Shown piece after piece: positions 1 through 5,370 of a stretch of 6,622 nt of DNA; position 1 is the first letter of the stretch; the number at the start of each line of letters is the position of its first letter. Both the position numbers and the translations under genes were made by a program. The stretch is from NCBI GenBank assembly GCA_958453575.1, contig CAUDYH010000071.1, positions 1-6,622 of the forward strand, read 5' to 3'. This DNA comes from an uncultured Collinsella sp. GTDB lineage: Bacteria; Actinomycetota; Coriobacteriia; Coriobacteriales; Coriobacteriaceae. Under the pieces are notes generated by a model. The model was not told the DNA's origin. It ran no database searches and saw only the letters and a list, made by a program, of their open reading frames with translations.

Positions 1-386
1 TCGCCCGCACCGATAAGTTCAAGGCCCAGCTGAGTAAACTGACGCGAGCCACCGGCATTGCGTTGGCACTCGCGAACCACCGGTGCCTCGTAGCGAAGGC
101 GCAGCGGCAGATCGGCCGCGCGCATGCGGGTCGAAACCAAGCGCACGATCGGCAGCGTGTTGTCGGGACGGACCACCAGCAGGCGACCGTCGTCATCAAA
201 GAGCTTAAACGGGGTGTCCGCAATGCGGCCGCCCTCCTCGAGCGAGCCCTTGTCCTCGAGCAGCGGCGTCTCGACCGGAAGGTAATGATGCTCCCTGAAG
301 CAGCCCTTCACCGTCAGCGCAATCTCCTCGCGCGCCTGAGCCTCCTCGGGCAATATGTCCCGGAATCCCCACGGTGTGGCCGTCAT
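1..386 (-). CDS. hisZ: HisZ, ATP phosphoribosyltransferase regulatory subunit (5' part; continues off left edge)
   Basis: HisZ is a catalytically dead paralogue of histidyl-tRNA synthetase that forms a complex with short-form HisG and carries out the first step of histidine synthesis in the cytoplasm. Only the first 128 residues are present. Seen: the N-terminal GFRDILPEEA (about 7-16), the class II motif-1 region around 36-44, the stretch PFKLFDDDGR followed by VVRPDNTLPIVR (59-82), and a motif-2-like segment with RYEAPVVRE and SRQFTQLGLELIG (98-126). The RPD.T.PI.R pattern is typical of HisZ; HisS usually has RPEGT here, which is why I prefer HisZ. The ATG at 384-386 follows a perfect AGGAGG (395-400) with an 8-nt gap. 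It is separated from the sugar genes by 326 nt and a hairpin, so it probably begins a his operon running left. HisS remains the alternative, because the C-terminal part that would decide is missing. Confidence 0.85.
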   Translation of the reverse strand, partial: MTATPWGFRDILPEEAQAREEIALTVKGCFREHHYLPVETPLLEDKGSLEEGGRIADTPFKLFDDDGRLLVVRPDNTLPIVRLVSTRMRAADLPLRLRYEAPVVRECQRNAGGSRQFTQLGLELIGAG

Positions 387-394
387 CTGGTGAG

Positions 395-400
395 CCTCCT
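395..400 (-). promoter_or_regulatory. Ribosome-binding site of hisZ
   Basis: The minus strand carries a perfect AGGAGG, 8 nt before the ATG ending at 386. This fixes the hisZ start and rules out a longer protein from the upstream hairpin region. Confidence 0.8.
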
Positions 401-421
401 CATGCTGTGTTTCATATAGAG

Positions 422-453
422 CAGAAGACCGGCATAGCTCCGCCGGTCTTCTG
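422..453. terminator. Perfect 12-bp hairpin upstream of hisZ (terminator or 5' mRNA stem-loop)
   Basis: Positions 422-433 (cagaagaccggc) are exactly complementary to 442-453 (gccggtcttctg), with an 8-nt loop at 434-441. No T-run follows on either strand, so it is not a canonical intrinsic terminator, although GC-rich hairpins without U-tracts are often proposed to end transcripts in Actinobacteria. Two roles fit: the end of the sugar operon arriving from the right, or a stem at the very 5' end of the hisZ transcript. A weak minus-strand TATGCT at 462-467 could be a -10 box placing a start site near the hairpin, but I see no good -35. Confidence 0.55.
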
Positions 454-528
454 GGTACTTTAGCATACTAGAGTGTTTGCGGGGAGAATCGTCCTCCTCG
501 GCTCATAGCGTATTCATTTGGAAACATA

Positions 529-668
529 GGGGAAAGCGCGTCCCGCCCGCCAGCCAAAAACTGGGATGCGGTTTCCGGTTGAGGTCCTCAGCGGAAAGTG
601 TGTCCCATTCTGAGCGCCTGTTCTGGGACGTGCTTTCCGCCAGAAGCCTCAAGCGGAAAGCACGTCCC
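529..668. repeat. Array of alternating inverted 16-bp arms with a 62-bp period (REP/BIME-like)
   Basis: Five related arms are visible. Forward arms sit at 529-544 (ggggaaagcgcgtccc), 591-606 (gcggaaagtgtgtccc) and 653-668 (gcggaaagcacgtccc). Reverse arms sit at 563-578 (gggatgcggtttccgg) and 625-640 (gggacgtgctttccgc). Forward arms start exactly 62 bp apart, and so do the reverse arms. The 625 and 653 arms are perfect reverse complements with a 12-nt spacer. In a plus-strand RNA the 591 and 625 arms form a 16-bp stem in which all three differences are G-U wobbles. This resembles extragenic palindromic elements that protect mRNA 3' ends or are moved by REP-associated transposases. No transposase is nearby. 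The family is inferred from structure only. Confidence 0.75.
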
Positions 669-675
669 GTTTCTC

Positions 676-692
676 AAAAAGCGTCAAACGCC
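676..692 (-). terminator. Weak intrinsic terminator after the epimerase gene
   Basis: Read on the minus strand, GCGT-TTG-ACGC (681-691) forms a 4-bp stem, extendable by one G-U pair, and is followed by five Us (676-680). It begins about 20 nt after the epimerase stop codon. The stem is short, so termination may be leaky. The much stronger 16-bp stem of repeat arms 653-668 and 625-640 lies directly downstream and could act as the transcript's 3' protective end. Confidence 0.35.
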
Positions 693-712
693 AACTCGGC
701 GCCCTGTCCCAC

Positions 713-1549
713 TTAGGCGCCAATCGCGCGTCGGTACTCCGCCATAACCTGAGCGTCGGCTGCCGCGGGATTGGAGAAATAGCGCCAATCATAGGTCTCG
801 GCCGAAACAACTCCGCGATAGCCGCGCGCCACCAGCCTATCCAGGTCGGCGCGCATATCGCGGTCGCCGTCACCCCAGGCAAGATGCGTCGTGCCATCTG
901 CCGCAACATCGACAAAATGCACGTGGGCGACATCATCGCCAAGCAGATCGAAATAATCGTCGATGGTATCCCCCGCCACCGCCATAGCGCCCAAATCCAG
1001 ACACGCCTTAAGTGCCGGATGATCAACTGCCTCGATCATGCGCTTCGTATCGGCCGCCGAGTTCACGATCATCGACTCAACCGGCTGTAGGGCCTCGAGC
1101 ACCAGTCGCACGCCGCGCTCTCCCGCATGCTCGGCAATCGCACGCAGCATCGAGGCGCTGCGACCCCACGCGTCCTCGATCGGCTCGTTCAAAAATGCCC
1201 AGCCGCTCGAGACCATGACCTGCTCGGCTCCAAGTTCCGCCGCGATATCTACAACGTTCTTAAAGTACGCGAGCGTGCGGGCACGCGCCTCATTCCCGCG
1301 CGCCGCGATATTCCACGGCTTGGGGTTGTTCTGTTCGGGACAAAGCCCCACAATCCGAACCCCATACCGCTGCGACAGCTCCCGTACCCGCTCGAGCGAA
1401 TCGTATCCATGGCAATCGACATACAGATGCATCGCCCCGGTCCAAAGCTCGCAACACGTATAGCCCGAGGCCGCTGCCGAAGAAAAGAATTCCTCAAGGT
1501 CAAAATAACGATGGCTGATATTCATGACGGCAAGCTGCGGATACTCCAT
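713..1549 (-). CDS. FrlC-like TIM-barrel sugar epimerase/isomerase (AP-endonuclease-2 fold)
   Basis: A cytoplasmic enzyme of the xylose isomerase-like/AP-endonuclease-2 superfamily, 278 aa from the chosen ATG and close to the E. coli FrlC length. Similarity to FrlC runs along the whole chain: GYTCCELWTGAMH (29-41), CPEQN (70-74), the WGR near 128-130, LEALQPVES (151-159), and GYRGVVSAE (243-251). The expected metal/catalytic set is present: E152, D185, H211 and E251, the pattern of D-tagatose/D-psicose 3-epimerases. FrlC interconverts psicoselysine and fructoselysine. By context this enzyme would bring an epimeric Amadori compound into the pathway, but the substrate is inferred. The ATG is preferred over a GTG at 1558 because the GTG lies inside the AGGTGG ribosome-binding site. 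It is the last gene of the set, behind a terminator-like hairpin. Confidence 0.85.
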   Translation of the reverse strand: MEYPQLAVMNISHRYFDLEEFFSSAAASGYTCCELWTGAMHLYVDCHGYDSLERVRELSQRYGVRIVGLCPEQNNPKPWNIAARGNEARARTLAYFKNVVDIAAELGAEQVMVSSGWAFLNEPIEDAWGRSASMLRAIAEHAGERGVRLVLEALQPVESMIVNSAADTKRMIEAVDHPALKACLDLGAMAVAGDTIDDYFDLLGDDVAHVHFVDVAADGTTHLAWGDGDRDMRADLDRLVARGYRGVVSAETYDWRYFSNPAAADAQVMAEYRRAIGA

Positions 1550-1554
1550 CTTGT

Positions 1555-1560
1555 CCACCT
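1555..1560 (-). promoter_or_regulatory. Ribosome-binding site deciding the epimerase start
   Basis: The minus strand reads AGGTGG, then ACAAG (1550-1554), then the ATG ending at 1549. That spacing is good for initiation. The in-frame GTG ending at 1558 is part of this site and has only a poor site (GAAAG) before it, so the protein is taken as 278 rather than 281 residues. Confidence 0.6.
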
Positions 1561-1566
1561 TTCGGC

Positions 1567-1600
1567 AAAAGGGCGCCGCAGCACAGTGTGCGCGACGCCC
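1567..1600 (-). terminator. Terminator-like hairpin between EIID and the epimerase gene
   Basis: On the minus strand, 1600-1588 pairs with 1584-1571 to form 13 base pairs with one bulged base (1580) and an ACU loop (1585-1587). UUUU follows (1570-1567). The pair 1576/1595 is a G-U wobble only in minus-strand RNA and a C-A mismatch on the plus strand, which supports the direction. The U-run ends only 6 nt before the ribosome-binding site of the epimerase gene. There is no room for a new promoter, so that gene must rely on read-through or on a promoter inside EIID. Confidence 0.65.
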
Positions 1601-1632
1601 CCTCTTACATTGTTTTCATTATGACGGATACC

Positions 1633-2469
1633 CTACTGGACACCAAGCACTCCAAAGAACGCGCCAGCGATACTCACGAGCAGGATCACAAGCATGATGA
1701 GCAGCGGATTCATCTTCTTCTTGAGCATGAGATAGACAATTCCAAACAGCCCCATCGTGACAAAGCCCGGGAAGATTCCGTTGAGCAGCTCGGCGAGCGT
1801 CTGAGCACCATCGCCCGCACCGACCATGAGCGGAATGTCCACGGTGACCATCTCCATGGTCATAGCACCGATCACCATGGCGCCCATGATAGAGGCCATC
1901 TTGACGATCGTGTCCATAATGCCCGATTCCTGGACCTTGCTGATCATGTCCGAGCCAAAGCGATATCCCACAAACGTCAGCAGGTAACGGATGATGTAGT
2001 GAGGAACGTTGAACACGAGCAGGAACAAAATCGGGCCAAGAATAGAGCCCTGCAGCGCCAGCGACGTGCCGACACCCGTTGCCAAAATTCGCAGCGTGCC
2101 CCAGTAGAAAGCATCGCCCACGCCGGACAGCGGCCCCATCAAAGCAAGCTTGACATTAGAGATCGCGCTCGTGTCAAAGCTATCGTCAGTAGCGTTGACC
2201 TCCTCCATTGCAGCGGCGATGGACATGGGAAGCGTCGAGATGTACGGCGTGACGTTATAGAGCTCCATATGGCGCTTAAGGGCGGCCTTAAAGTCCGCAT
2301 CCTGCGGATACAGCTTGCGAAGGATCGGCATAAGGGCCCACATAAAGCCGATATGGCCCATACGCTCGTAGTTCCAGGAATGCTCATAGGGAATCGAGCG
2401 CCAGAACAGCTTCTTAAGGTCTGCGCGGGAAATCAGCCCGTCGTAAGAAGACTCAAACTTAAAACTCAT
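1633..2469 (-). CDS. PTS mannose-family EIID component
   Basis: The EIID subunit is a membrane protein that, with EIIC, forms the sugar channel of mannose-family phosphotransferase systems. From the chosen ATG it has 278 residues, a normal length. Seen: the family-typical N-terminal region LFWRSIPYEHSWNYERMG (21-38), and the hallmark MGPLSGVGDAFYWGTLRIL (111-129). Hydrophobic segments lie near 143-165, 190-210, 234-250 and 254-275, the last two split by KKKMN. The ATG lies within the last codons of EIIC (11-nt overlap) and follows GGGAG at a suitable distance. A longer reading to 2535 would add 22 residues that duplicate EIIC coding sequence and is rejected. The overlap suggests translational coupling, fitting equal amounts of the two channel subunits. 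Confidence 0.95.
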   Translation of the reverse strand: MSFKFESSYDGLISRADLKKLFWRSIPYEHSWNYERMGHIGFMWALMPILRKLYPQDADFKAALKRHMELYNVTPYISTLPMSIAAAMEEVNATDDSFDTSAISNVKLALMGPLSGVGDAFYWGTLRILATGVGTSLALQGSILGPILFLLVFNVPHYIIRYLLTFVGYRFGSDMISKVQESGIMDTIVKMASIMGAMVIGAMTMEMVTVDIPLMVGAGDGAQTLAELLNGIFPGFVTMGLFGIVYLMLKKKMNPLLIMLVILLVSIAGAFFGVLGVQ

Positions 2470-3250
2470 CGAACCCACTCCCAATCGCAGGATCCTCGGT
2501 TGCCGCTGCGGGCTGCTCCGCTTTTTTCTTATCACCCAAAACCGTCATCGCGACGACGATGATCGCGGCAAAGATCGCCACGCCCGTCGTGCTAATGCCA
2601 AAGTAGGCGACGAGGAAGAAGCCAGCGAAGAAGAACGGAGCCACTGTTTTGTTCATAATCATCTGCGCCAGCATCGCAAAGCCGAGTGCGGGCAAGAAGG
2701 CGGCGGCGACATCCATGCCGGTCTGAACGAAATCGGGGATGATGTTGAGCAGGCTGGCAACAGCATCGGCACCAAAGAAGAATGCCAGGGGAATAATCAG
2801 CAGGCCGCACCAGCTCTGCGCGTAACCGGCGATGAGCATGTTGCGCGTGATGGCCTTGGTGTCTCCGTCCTCGACGTTTTTGTCGATACGGTGCACCAGC
2901 AGCAGCATGACCGGTTGGCCCAGGGCCGTGTCGAGCGCCAGGACGATCGTGGCGATAGGAATACCCAGGGTCAGGGCCGCCGAAGCGTCCGCGCCGGCCT
3001 GCATGGCAAGAGATACGCCCAGGATAGTGCCGGAAATCGTATCGGGCGGGTTATAGGCGCCGACCGAGATGGCGCCGACCATGGCAAGCTCCATCGTGGC
3101 GCCCATGATCGTGCCGGTCACCATGTCGCCCATGACAAGGCCAACCAGAGGTCCGAGCACGATCGGGCGCTGGAGGTAGCTCGTGCCCGTCAGCCACTCG
3201 GAATAACCCAAAAGGGCAATAAGGAAAATCAGGATTGTCTTGATAACCAT
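2459..3250 (-). CDS. PTS mannose-family EIIC component
   Basis: The EIIC subunit is the polytopic membrane protein that carries the substrate together with EIID. It has 263 residues. The N-terminal signature QRPIVLGPLVGLVMGD (27-42) followed by GTIMGATMELAMVGAISVG (46-64) and AYNPPD (65-70) is diagnostic of the mannose/sorbose EIIC family. Further hydrophobic segments lie at about 92-118, 138-160, 180-198, 203-220 and 222-238. The C-terminal 25 residues (after about 239) are a soluble tail, KKK-rich and then Ala-rich, ending in GFDEF. The ATG follows TAGGGG, in which the EIIB stop codon (TAG, 3259-3261) is part of the ribosome-binding site, so the two genes are probably coupled. Its stop codon lies inside EIID. 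Specificity cannot be read from the sequence; the Amadori-product proposal rests on the neighbours. Confidence 0.95.
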   Translation of the reverse strand: MVIKTILIFLIALLGYSEWLTGTSYLQRPIVLGPLVGLVMGDMVTGTIMGATMELAMVGAISVGAYNPPDTISGTILGVSLAMQAGADASAALTLGIPIATIVLALDTALGQPVMLLLVHRIDKNVEDGDTKAITRNMLIAGYAQSWCGLLIIPLAFFFGADAVASLLNIIPDFVQTGMDVAAAFLPALGFAMLAQMIMNKTVAPFFFAGFFLVAYFGISTTGVAIFAAIIVVAMTVLGDKKKAEQPAAATEDPAIGSGFDEF

Positions 3251-3258
3251 GACGGCCC

Positions 3259-3729
3259 CTAACCGATGACCTTCGCGGCGTCAGTCTTCGCATCTGCCGG
3301 AATCATCTGAATGAACAGTTCATAGCCCTCGCCGAGCAGCTCCTTCACGTAGGCCTCGTTCTCGGGCGTGAGGAACACGCTCGTCGAGACCTGGCGGGCA
3401 TTCTCGCTAAAGGCAACGTTGCCGAGGTTGATCTTCTTGACTCCCATCGCCTTGGCGACGGCACCGGCCTGCTGAATCGTCTCGCAAACCACGAAGAGTT
3501 TGTACTTATCGGTCACACCGCTCTGGAGCGCCTTGACAGCATCCTCGGTGTTTTTGACGACGACCTTGCATCCTTCGGGCTTTGCAAGGGACAGGGCCTG
3601 CAGACGAAGCTTGTCATTGAGGACCGTGTCGCTCACTAACAGGATGCAGTCGGCACCCAGAGCCGAGGTCCAGCTAACGGCAACCTGGCCGTGAAGCAGT
3701 CGATAATCTACACGAATCATCTGAATCAT
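3259..3729 (-). CDS. PTS mannose-family EIIB component
   Basis: EIIB is a cytoplasmic phosphocarrier that takes phosphate from EIIA and passes it to the substrate during transport. At 156 residues it has the normal length. The active-site block IRVDYRLLHGQVAVSW (5-20) is classic, with His13 as the predicted phosphorylation site. The downstream INLGNVAF (100-107) and the LTPENEAYVKELLGEGYELFIQMIP region (120-143) also fit the family. The ATG at 3727-3729 is supported by AGGAG (3736-3740), 6 nt before it. A second ATG at 3718-3720 would remove three residues and is less well placed. The gene starts 16 nt after EIIA and ends 8 nt before EIIC, so it is firmly within the operon. Confidence 0.95.
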   Translation of the reverse strand: MIQMIRVDYRLLHGQVAVSWTSALGADCILLVSDTVLNDKLRLQALSLAKPEGCKVVVKNTEDAVKALQSGVTDKYKLFVVCETIQQAGAVAKAMGVKKINLGNVAFSENARQVSTSVFLTPENEAYVKELLGEGYELFIQMIPADAKTDAAKVIG

Positions 3730-3745
3730 GATGTGCTCCTAACGA

Positions 3746-4162
3746 TTAAAACTCATCGAGTTCGGCCTGCCCCAGCAGGTCGTTGACGTACTTGACCTTA
3801 GTGTCGTCCGCCTCGACGATCTGGCGAATGGCCTCGTCGATCGGAGTGGAATCGGGTACGAACAGCAGCTGAATAAGGAGTGGCAAGTTCATATTGGTCA
3901 CGAGGTGCGTGTTGGGACGCGTCTGGACGATCTTGGTGAACTCGTTGTTGACGCTGCCGCCAAAGAGGTCAGTGCACACGACAACTTCGTCGTCCGCGGC
4001 AAAGCCGTCCAGAATCGCTGCAGCCTCCTTGGACAGGTCCTCGTTTCCGTCGACATACATAGAGAGCGCATGGACGTTTTCGCGCTCACCGGAAAGCAGG
4101 CCGATGCTCTCGACGATTCCAGACGCGAAATGAGCATGGGACGCCACGATAAACTGCCTCAT
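3746..4162 (-). CDS. PTS mannose-family EIIA component
   Basis: EIIA is a cytoplasmic protein phosphorylated by HPr that passes phosphate to EIIB. It has 138 residues, as expected for a free-standing mannose-type EIIA (in E. coli ManX it is fused to EIIB; here it is separate). Seen: FIVASHAHFASGI (4-16) with His9 as the predicted active-site residue, and CTDLFGGSVNNE (63-74) with Asp65 matching the conserved acidic residue and GGS turn. NMNLPLLIQLL (90-100) is also typical. The ATG has a purine-rich site, AGGAAGGGG, just upstream. This is the first PTS gene after an intrinsic terminator ending only 29 nt before it, so its expression probably depends on read-through from the SIS genes. The protein ends in LDEF, echoing the EIIC tail. 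Confidence 0.95.
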   Translation of the reverse strand: MRQFIVASHAHFASGIVESIGLLSGERENVHALSMYVDGNEDLSKEAAAILDGFAADDEVVVCTDLFGGSVNNEFTKIVQTRPNTHLVTNMNLPLLIQLLFVPDSTPIDEAIRQIVEADDTKVKYVNDLLGQAELDEF

Positions 4163-4191
4163 TCGATCCCCTTCCTAGCGAATTTCGGCAT

Positions 4192-4220
4192 AAAAATGCC
4201 CGGACGCATGCGCCCGGGCA
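4192..4220 (-). terminator. Strong intrinsic terminator inside the operon, between the second SIS gene and EIIA
   Basis: In minus-strand RNA, 4220-4211 pairs with 4206-4197 to form ten base pairs: seven GC-rich outer pairs, one wobble (4204/4213), two more pairs and a CAUG loop (4207-4210). Five Us follow (4196-4192). The wobble pairs only on the minus strand, which fixes the direction. The hairpin lies 28 nt after the SIS gene's tandem TAA TAG stops and 29 nt before the EIIA ATG. No promoter fits in that last gap, so this is best read as a leaky terminator or RNA-processing stem giving more deglycase than transporter. Confidence 0.8.
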
Positions 4221-4248
4221 GGGTGCTTCTTAAATGAGTGGTCAACTA

Positions 4249-5310
4249 TTAGTAGTCGAACTGGTGATAGTAGCGACGGTAGTTGAGGTTGTGCTTGGTG
4301 ACCGTCTCGTAGTAAGCGGCAAGGCGATCGGTGATCAGCGAGGAAAGGATCCACGGAGACACGATGACGCGGAACTCGTCGTCAAGGCCGGGGATCGCGA
4401 ACTCGGCGGTGTCGATGATGTTGATGTCGGTGTCGCCGGTCACGCCGCGGTTGAGGAACGCGCGGACGCGCTCGTCGAGCTTGCGGTTCTCGTCCTCGCC
4501 CATGAACAGGAACACGGGGACGCCGGGCTCCACGAGCTCGAGGGTGCCGTGGAAGAAGTCGGCCGAGGTGATGTAGCGGGTGCGCTTCCACTGCATCTCC
4601 TCCAGGATGCACATCGAGAACAGGATCGTCTCGCCCCACAGGGCGCCGGAGCCGATGAACATGGTGTAGGGGGCCAGGGCGTACTTCTTTGCGAGCTCCT
4701 CGGCGCGCGGCTCGAAGCTCTTGCGGATGTCGACCAGGTGGGTCCAAACGTCCTTGGTCTGCTCGATGAACTTATCGAACTGCGGGAAGCAGCCGCGGCG
4801 GTTGAGCAGGCGCAGGCCGAAGCAGTCGGCGAGGTAGTAGCCCATCTCGCAGCCGCCGTTACCATGATCGGAAGCCATCTTGACGCAATTCTCGGCGCCG
4901 ACAGCCTGGCCGATGAGACCCTCGGGCTTGGTCATGGCGTAGACGCGAATGCCCTTTTCCTTCATCTTCTTGACGGCCTCGAGGACCTCGGGGGTGGTTC
5001 CGGACTCGGAGGCGGTGAGCACGACGGACTTCTCGGTCATGCGCTTGTGGCCCATGACGTTCCACTCGGCGGCGTGGATCAGGTAGACCTCGAGGTCGCG
5101 GTCGCCGAACTTGTTCATGAGGTACTCGAGCTGCATGAGCTCGTCCCAGGTGCCGCCGACGCCCATCAGGAACACGGCGTCGTAGCCCTCGTCGGCGACC
5201 TTGTCGGCGAGCGCGGTCATCTTCTTGCCGGCCTCGTAGACGTTCTTGCCGTCCTCGACGTAGCCCTCCTGGCTAAAGTGCATGATCTCGATCTTCTCGG
5301 TTTCCTTCAT
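4249..5310 (-). CDS. SIS-domain deglycase of the FrlB/GfrF family (fructoselysine-6-phosphate type)
   Basis: A cytoplasmic sugar-phosphate enzyme with two SIS domains, 353 aa. The FrlB/GfrF group splits 6-phosphorylated Amadori compounds into glucose 6-phosphate and an amino acid. Seen: the sugar-phosphate loop TASESGTTPEV (99-109); the second SIS domain from about 215 with IGSGALWG; E238 and H254, spaced 16 residues like the GlmS pair Glu488/His504; SADFFHGTLELVEPGVP (249-265), close to the SGEFRHGPLEIVEPGVP of E. coli FrlB; and the RRYY...Y C-terminus (345-353). The ATG follows AAAGGAG (5317-5323) with a 6-nt gap. Codons are far more GC-ending than in the neighbouring genes, suggesting high expression. 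The exact substrate (fructoselysine, glucoselysine or another glycated amine) is inferred from context. A generic GlmS-like isomerase is the alternative; the glutaminase domain of GlmS is absent. Confidence 0.85.
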   Translation of the reverse strand: MKETEKIEIMHFSQEGYVEDGKNVYEAGKKMTALADKVADEGYDAVFLMGVGGTWDELMQLEYLMNKFGDRDLEVYLIHAAEWNVMGHKRMTEKSVVLTASESGTTPEVLEAVKKMKEKGIRVYAMTKPEGLIGQAVGAENCVKMASDHGNGGCEMGYYLADCFGLRLLNRRGCFPQFDKFIEQTKDVWTHLVDIRKSFEPRAEELAKKYALAPYTMFIGSGALWGETILFSMCILEEMQWKRTRYITSADFFHGTLELVEPGVPVFLFMGEDENRKLDERVRAFLNRGVTGDTDINIIDTAEFAIPGLDDEFRVIVSPWILSSLITDRLAAYYETVTKHNLNYRRYYHQFDY

Positions 5311-5316
5311 TTGTCT

Positions 5317-5323
5317 CTCCTTT
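5317..5323 (-). promoter_or_regulatory. Strong ribosome-binding site of the FrlB-like gene
   Basis: AAAGGAG on the minus strand lies 6 nt before the ATG ending at 5310. The 60-nt gap to the upstream SIS gene also holds a small 5-bp hairpin (5347-5351 with 5356-5360), with no U-run and too weak to call a terminator. The two SIS genes are therefore probably co-transcribed. Confidence 0.65.
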
Positions 5324-5370
5324 CTGGGGTTGTTTCCACATCCCCCATGCCAACGGGCATCAAAACCCGC

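Larger units (their letters stand above)
387..712. other. 326-nt non-coding gap between the epimerase gene and hisZ
   Basis: No credible gene lies here. A 79-codon plus-strand reading frame at 477-716 spans the repeat array and overlaps the end of the epimerase gene, with no recognisable protein family. The gap holds, from right to left, a weak terminator (676-692), a repeat array of five 16-bp arms (529-668), an unremarkable stretch (about 470-528), and the 12-bp hairpin (422-453). Any promoter for hisZ should also be here; none is convincing. Confidence 0.7.

Noticed and set aside
529..668. CRISPR array
   Set aside because: Arms are only 16 bp, alternate in orientation and diverge; there are no constant repeats with unique spacers and no cas genes.
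477..716. 79-codon plus-strand open frame in the intergenic gap
   Set aside because: It is made mostly of the repeat arms and runs into the end of the epimerase gene; there is no ribosome-binding site or protein family support.
2470..2535. ATG at 2535 as EIID start
   Set aside because: The extra 22 basic residues would be coded by the EIIC tail sequence in another frame. The ATG at 2469 gives the normal EIID N-terminus and a typical short overlap.
1588..2562. 324-codon plus-strand open frame opposite EIID
   Set aside because: It is His/Arg/Asp-rich with no recognisable domain, and the minus strand has a full-length EIID with family signatures over the same span.
5311..5370. Terminator between the two SIS genes
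   Set aside because: Only a 5-bp stem (5347-5360) with no U-run is present.
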